DNA of 30,723 nucleotides, from IMG/VR virus record IMGVR_UViG_3300025887_000102, positions 1 through 30,723 of that record, one strand, 5' to 3'. Position numbers and translations under genes: made by a program. This stretch comes from a virus. This document shows, one piece after another, positions 28,671-30,723 of this stretch. The notes under the pieces were generated by a model. That model had not been told where the DNA came from. It made no database searches and was given only the letters and a program-made list of their open reading frames with translations. Each line of letters starts with the position of its first letter. Within the stretch, counting starts at the first letter, position 1.

Positions 28671-29301
28671 TGAGAAGGTCTATGCCTCTGTTGGTTGTGC
28701 GCGGATTGTTGTTTTTCTTAAACTTTTGAAGAACACGGTTATATTCTCCGTGCCGAGAACCTGTAGTGAAGTAACCCGCAACCAAAGCTGCGCCTTTCAT
28801 CTTTCTAATGGCTTTGGCTTCTACTTGACGCACTCTTTCCCGCGTAACGCCAAAGACTCTGGCAGTCTCTTCTAAAGTATGGCCCAGTGCCCAGCGCATT
28901 GCCATGCATTGACGTTCTCTCGGGGTCAGGTTTTCAGATAACTTTGAGATAGCACTGATCTGAGACAAAGACTTTTCGGAAGTTCCGTCTTGAATTAGTT
29001 GCTTAACGCTGTCTAAATCAACTTCCATTTCAGCGGTTGATTTAATGAGCTTCAACTCACGAAGGTGGTCAGGCCATAAATCCTCGGGTTCCTTGCCCAC
29101 CATCGCCGCAACGTCCAAGGCTAAATCGGTCCAACCGTTTTGGTTAAATGGCTTTACCTTCATGGTAACCAAACTGTTTACTCTGGTTTGATGAAGGTGA
29201 CATTTACGGGCTAAATCAGCCACTGAATCGTAACGAGCCCTAATTGCTTTTAACAACCTGCCGTTTCTAACCGATATTTTAATGTTGAAATCTTCGCTCA
29301 T
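28663..29301 (-). CDS. Chimeric regulator: N-terminal HTH plus sigma-70 region 4
   Basis: 212 aa. Residues 124-168 (LTPRERQCMAMRWALGHTLE, ETARVFGVTRERVRQVEAKA, IRKM) are a textbook sigma-70 region 4, which binds the -35 element. There is no region 2 for -10 recognition and melting. Instead residues 14-80 (LLKAIRARYDSVADLARKCH then LHQTRVNSLVT and DLWPDHL) look like an Xre-type DNA-binding domain. It may be a phage transcription factor that works with host RNA polymerase or replaces region 4. I recall similar proteins in proteobacterial phages and prophages. Confidence 0.8.
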   Translation of the reverse strand: MSEDFNIKISVRNGRLLKAIRARYDSVADLARKCHLHQTRVNSLVTMKVKPFNQNGWTDLALDVAAMVGKEPEDLWPDHLRELKLIKSTAEMEVDLDSVKQLIQDGTSEKSLSQISAISKLSENLTPRERQCMAMRWALGHTLEETARVFGVTRERVRQVEAKAIRKMKGAALVAGYFTTGSRHGEYNRVLQKFKKNNNPRTTNRGIDLLND

Positions 29302-29477
29302 TCGTAAACCTTTCCATCGGGGGAAACTCCCCCATTTTCTGTTTCGGGCAAATAAACCAGAAAAAACGACTGACAGTTGGGGCAGCTAAGATTAGTGACC
29401 ATAATAAACTCTTCATTATCCTCACAATCGTGATCCCCGCCCCAGATTAATTCTGTCCCACAGTGCCAACAGTTCAT
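29298..29477 (-). CDS. Small zinc-ribbon protein
   Basis: 59 aa: MNCWHCGTELIWGGDHDCED then FIMVTNLSCPNCQSFFLVYL. Two C-x2-C knuckles (CWHC and CPNC) about 31 residues apart form a zinc ribbon. The ATG at 29477 overlaps the upstream stop (ATGA); an ATG seven codons earlier is possible. I recall nearly identical openings in marine phages. Likely a nucleic-acid or protein-binding accessory factor of early replication or transcription. Confidence 0.75.
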   Translation of the reverse strand: MNCWHCGTELIWGGDHDCEDNEEFIMVTNLSCPNCQSFFLVYLPETENGGVSPDGKVYE

Positions 29478-29785
29478 CGGAACAAGTTGCTTTCCCATTC
29501 AGTAACTTCGTGGATATGCGTGTGTTTACAGGTAGGCTTTATTTTCCCTATCTTTGTGATCCAACCATATTGGTTTAAAACACGAACCATAGAACACCAT
29601 ACGTTATGGTGATGCGGGTCAGGCATACCTTGTTCTCTGCAAAAAGCGCACAAGTGACCCCCCTCTAAATACCTATTCTTCTGTAAGAACTTAACGGCAT
29701 TCTCAAAGTATTGCTTTTTCCAATCATCATCTGCAGCCTCAAAGGCTCGTTCTATTTCTGTTTGGATAAACTGTTCTCGGCTCAT
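29474..29785 (-). CDS. Small Cys/His-rich phage protein
   Basis: 103 aa: a helical start (MSREQFIQTEIERAFEAADD), then GGHLCAFCREQGMPDPHHHN, VWCSMVRVLNQYGWITKIG and KHTHIHEVTEWESNLF. The 'P--HHN-W---...G-I-K-G---PT-K-THIH-V--WES' pattern recurs in short phage proteins of replication regions. A winged-helix fold and a metal site from Cys and His are possible. Function unknown. Confidence 0.65.
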   Translation of the reverse strand: MSREQFIQTEIERAFEAADDDWKKQYFENAVKFLQKNRYLEGGHLCAFCREQGMPDPHHHNVWCSMVRVLNQYGWITKIGKIKPTCKHTHIHEVTEWESNLFR

Positions 29786-30723
29786 ATGTCATAACTCCTG
29801 TTTAAGTTTTCGCCTTCGATAATAAACAAACGCTCTCGGGTCCGCGTGACGGCAACGTAGAACACGCGGTGCATATCGTCGGGTCTTTCGGTCATATCTT
29901 GTTGAGCCGCTGCGCTAATGTCCGAGAACACTACAACGTTGTCGGCTTCTCCGCCTTTGGTGCCGTGGATCGTGGATACTATGATACGGGGCGTCCCGTT
30001 AAAGCGTTCTCCGCGTCGAAGCAGAGCGATTATATATGCCCTGTCTTTTTCTGGCAGACGGTCCATAGCTTCATGCCAAAGCATATCTTTTGTTGCGAGT
30101 AGCCCGTGGTTAACATTTAGGTCTTGTATGTTAACCATCTCGGCGTCTTCCAAACCTTTGATGCGCTTAAAGCCCTTTTTTATTCTTTGACGGGCACCGG
30201 ACGCGGACATGTATTCATAGATGTTTCGCGCTGTTTGCCCTGTAACGCTTTGGCCTTTACGCAGTTGCTCCCACCCGTTTACCGCGTCACTAATCTTAGC
30301 GGAGATGGACCGTGAGCCGCGATATTCGAACAGGTAACCGAAGGACTTTAGGTATTGCGCCACGGGTTCTAGCATATATCCGGCTTGCGCCATTATAAGC
30401 CAAGAGCCTTCTGACAGGTCAATGTCCATAATATCTCGGTAGTATCCGACTTCGCCCATTTCTTGTCTTGGTTCGTAATTCTTTACGACGCGCCGTTGAA
30501 TGCGTTTGACTATGCCTTCTGCCACTTTGTGTACGCTGTAGGGGATGCGGTAGGATTGGCTTAGTGTATCTGATCCGCCGTCGAGGTTTATGAAGGTGTC
30601 CACGTCGGCTCCGGCCCAGCGGTAGATAGCTTGGTCATCGTCGCCCGCGACATACATACGTTTGGATCGTTCATCTAACAGGCTGGCAATATCCCACTGC
30701 ATTGGAGAGAGGTCTTGCGCCTC
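29782..30723 (-). CDS. UvrD/Rep-like superfamily 1 helicase (C-terminal part)
   Basis: Cut by the right window edge; 313 codons are visible. The frame is open to the edge and the first residues read EAQDLSPMQW, the end of the Walker B box (DEAQD), so the true start with Walker A lies outside. Motif III VAGDDDQAIYRWAGAD, motif IV LSQSYRIP, motif V STIHGTKGGEADNVVVFSD and motif VI HRVFYVAVTRTRERLFI are all present. It should unwind DNA 3'-5' during replication or repair. It is the most upstream gene seen in the replication operon. Confidence 0.9.
   Translation of the reverse strand, partial: EAQDLSPMQWDIASLLDERSKRMYVAGDDDQAIYRWAGADVDTFINLDGGSDTLSQSYRIPYSVHKVAEGIVKRIQRRVVKNYEPRQEMGEVGYYRDIMDIDLSEGSWLIMAQAGYMLEPVAQYLKSFGYLFEYRGSRSISAKISDAVNGWEQLRKGQSVTGQTARNIYEYMSASGARQRIKKGFKRIKGLEDAEMVNIQDLNVNHGLLATKDMLWHEAMDRLPEKDRAYIIALLRRGERFNGTPRIIVSTIHGTKGGEADNVVVFSDISAAAQQDMTERPDDMHRVFYVAVTRTRERLFIIEGENLNRSYDI

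Overview
The window is a piece of a tailed double-stranded DNA phage genome. Every convincing gene reads on the minus strand, so gene order runs from high to low coordinates. Both ends cut genes: a UvrD-like helicase at the right edge and a small virion protein at the left edge. The virion genes (GroES-like co-chaperonin, Lys/Gly-rich basic proteins, cupredoxin-tailed protein) resemble, from memory, uncultured oceanic (Mediterranean-type) phages of proteobacteria. A P22-like portal and SU10/P22-like adaptor proteins, with no tape-measure or tail-sheath gene seen, favour a short-tailed virus, but the tail genes lie outside the window. No integrase, tRNA or CRISPR array was seen.

Layout in transcription order. 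(1) 30.7-25.9 kb, replication and regulation: SF1 helicase, two Cys/His-rich small proteins, a chimeric HTH plus sigma-region-4 protein, DUF2786-like and DUF6378-like proteins, and a family A DNA polymerase with Leu at the E. coli 762 position, closed by a terminator. (2) 25.9-24.6 kb, a control knot: a ribbon-helix-helix regulator, a predicted short RNA with its own promoter and terminator, a 23-bp palindrome, and a ParB-like gene with a promoter. (3) 24.6-21.9 kb: about ten tiny overlapping early-type genes. (4) 21.87-21.42 kb: a 443-bp non-coding region with hairpins, GTTACC repeats and T-tracts. (5) 21.4-20.4 kb: small terminase and a PD-(D/E)XK nuclease. (6) 20.4-15.0 kb: an accessory block separating terS from terL. 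It carries DUF932 and a Cys-rich companion gene plus small orphans, several with their own promoter, a GC-rich 5' hairpin and a shared GGAGAAC ribosome-binding site. A 0.7-kb GC-rich tandem-repeat region follows. (7) 15.0-0 kb, the late operon: strong promoter, terL, portal, lysis cassette (small membrane proteins, 3TM-type holin candidate, M15 endolysin), GroES, scaffold, decoration protein, major capsid protein, terminator, then small virion proteins, two adaptors and the cupredoxin-like protein.

The most interesting signal is the predicted RNA at about 25.63-25.55 kb. It carries a segment complementary for 10-13 nt to the ribosome-binding sites of five separate phage genes and 9 nt to a sixth, which suggests a phage-encoded antisense regulator of an RBS-sharing gene set. 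The repeated promoter/hairpin/RBS modules of the 15.6-18.5 kb block are the second. All functional names rest on sequence reading and recalled family patterns; no searches were run.
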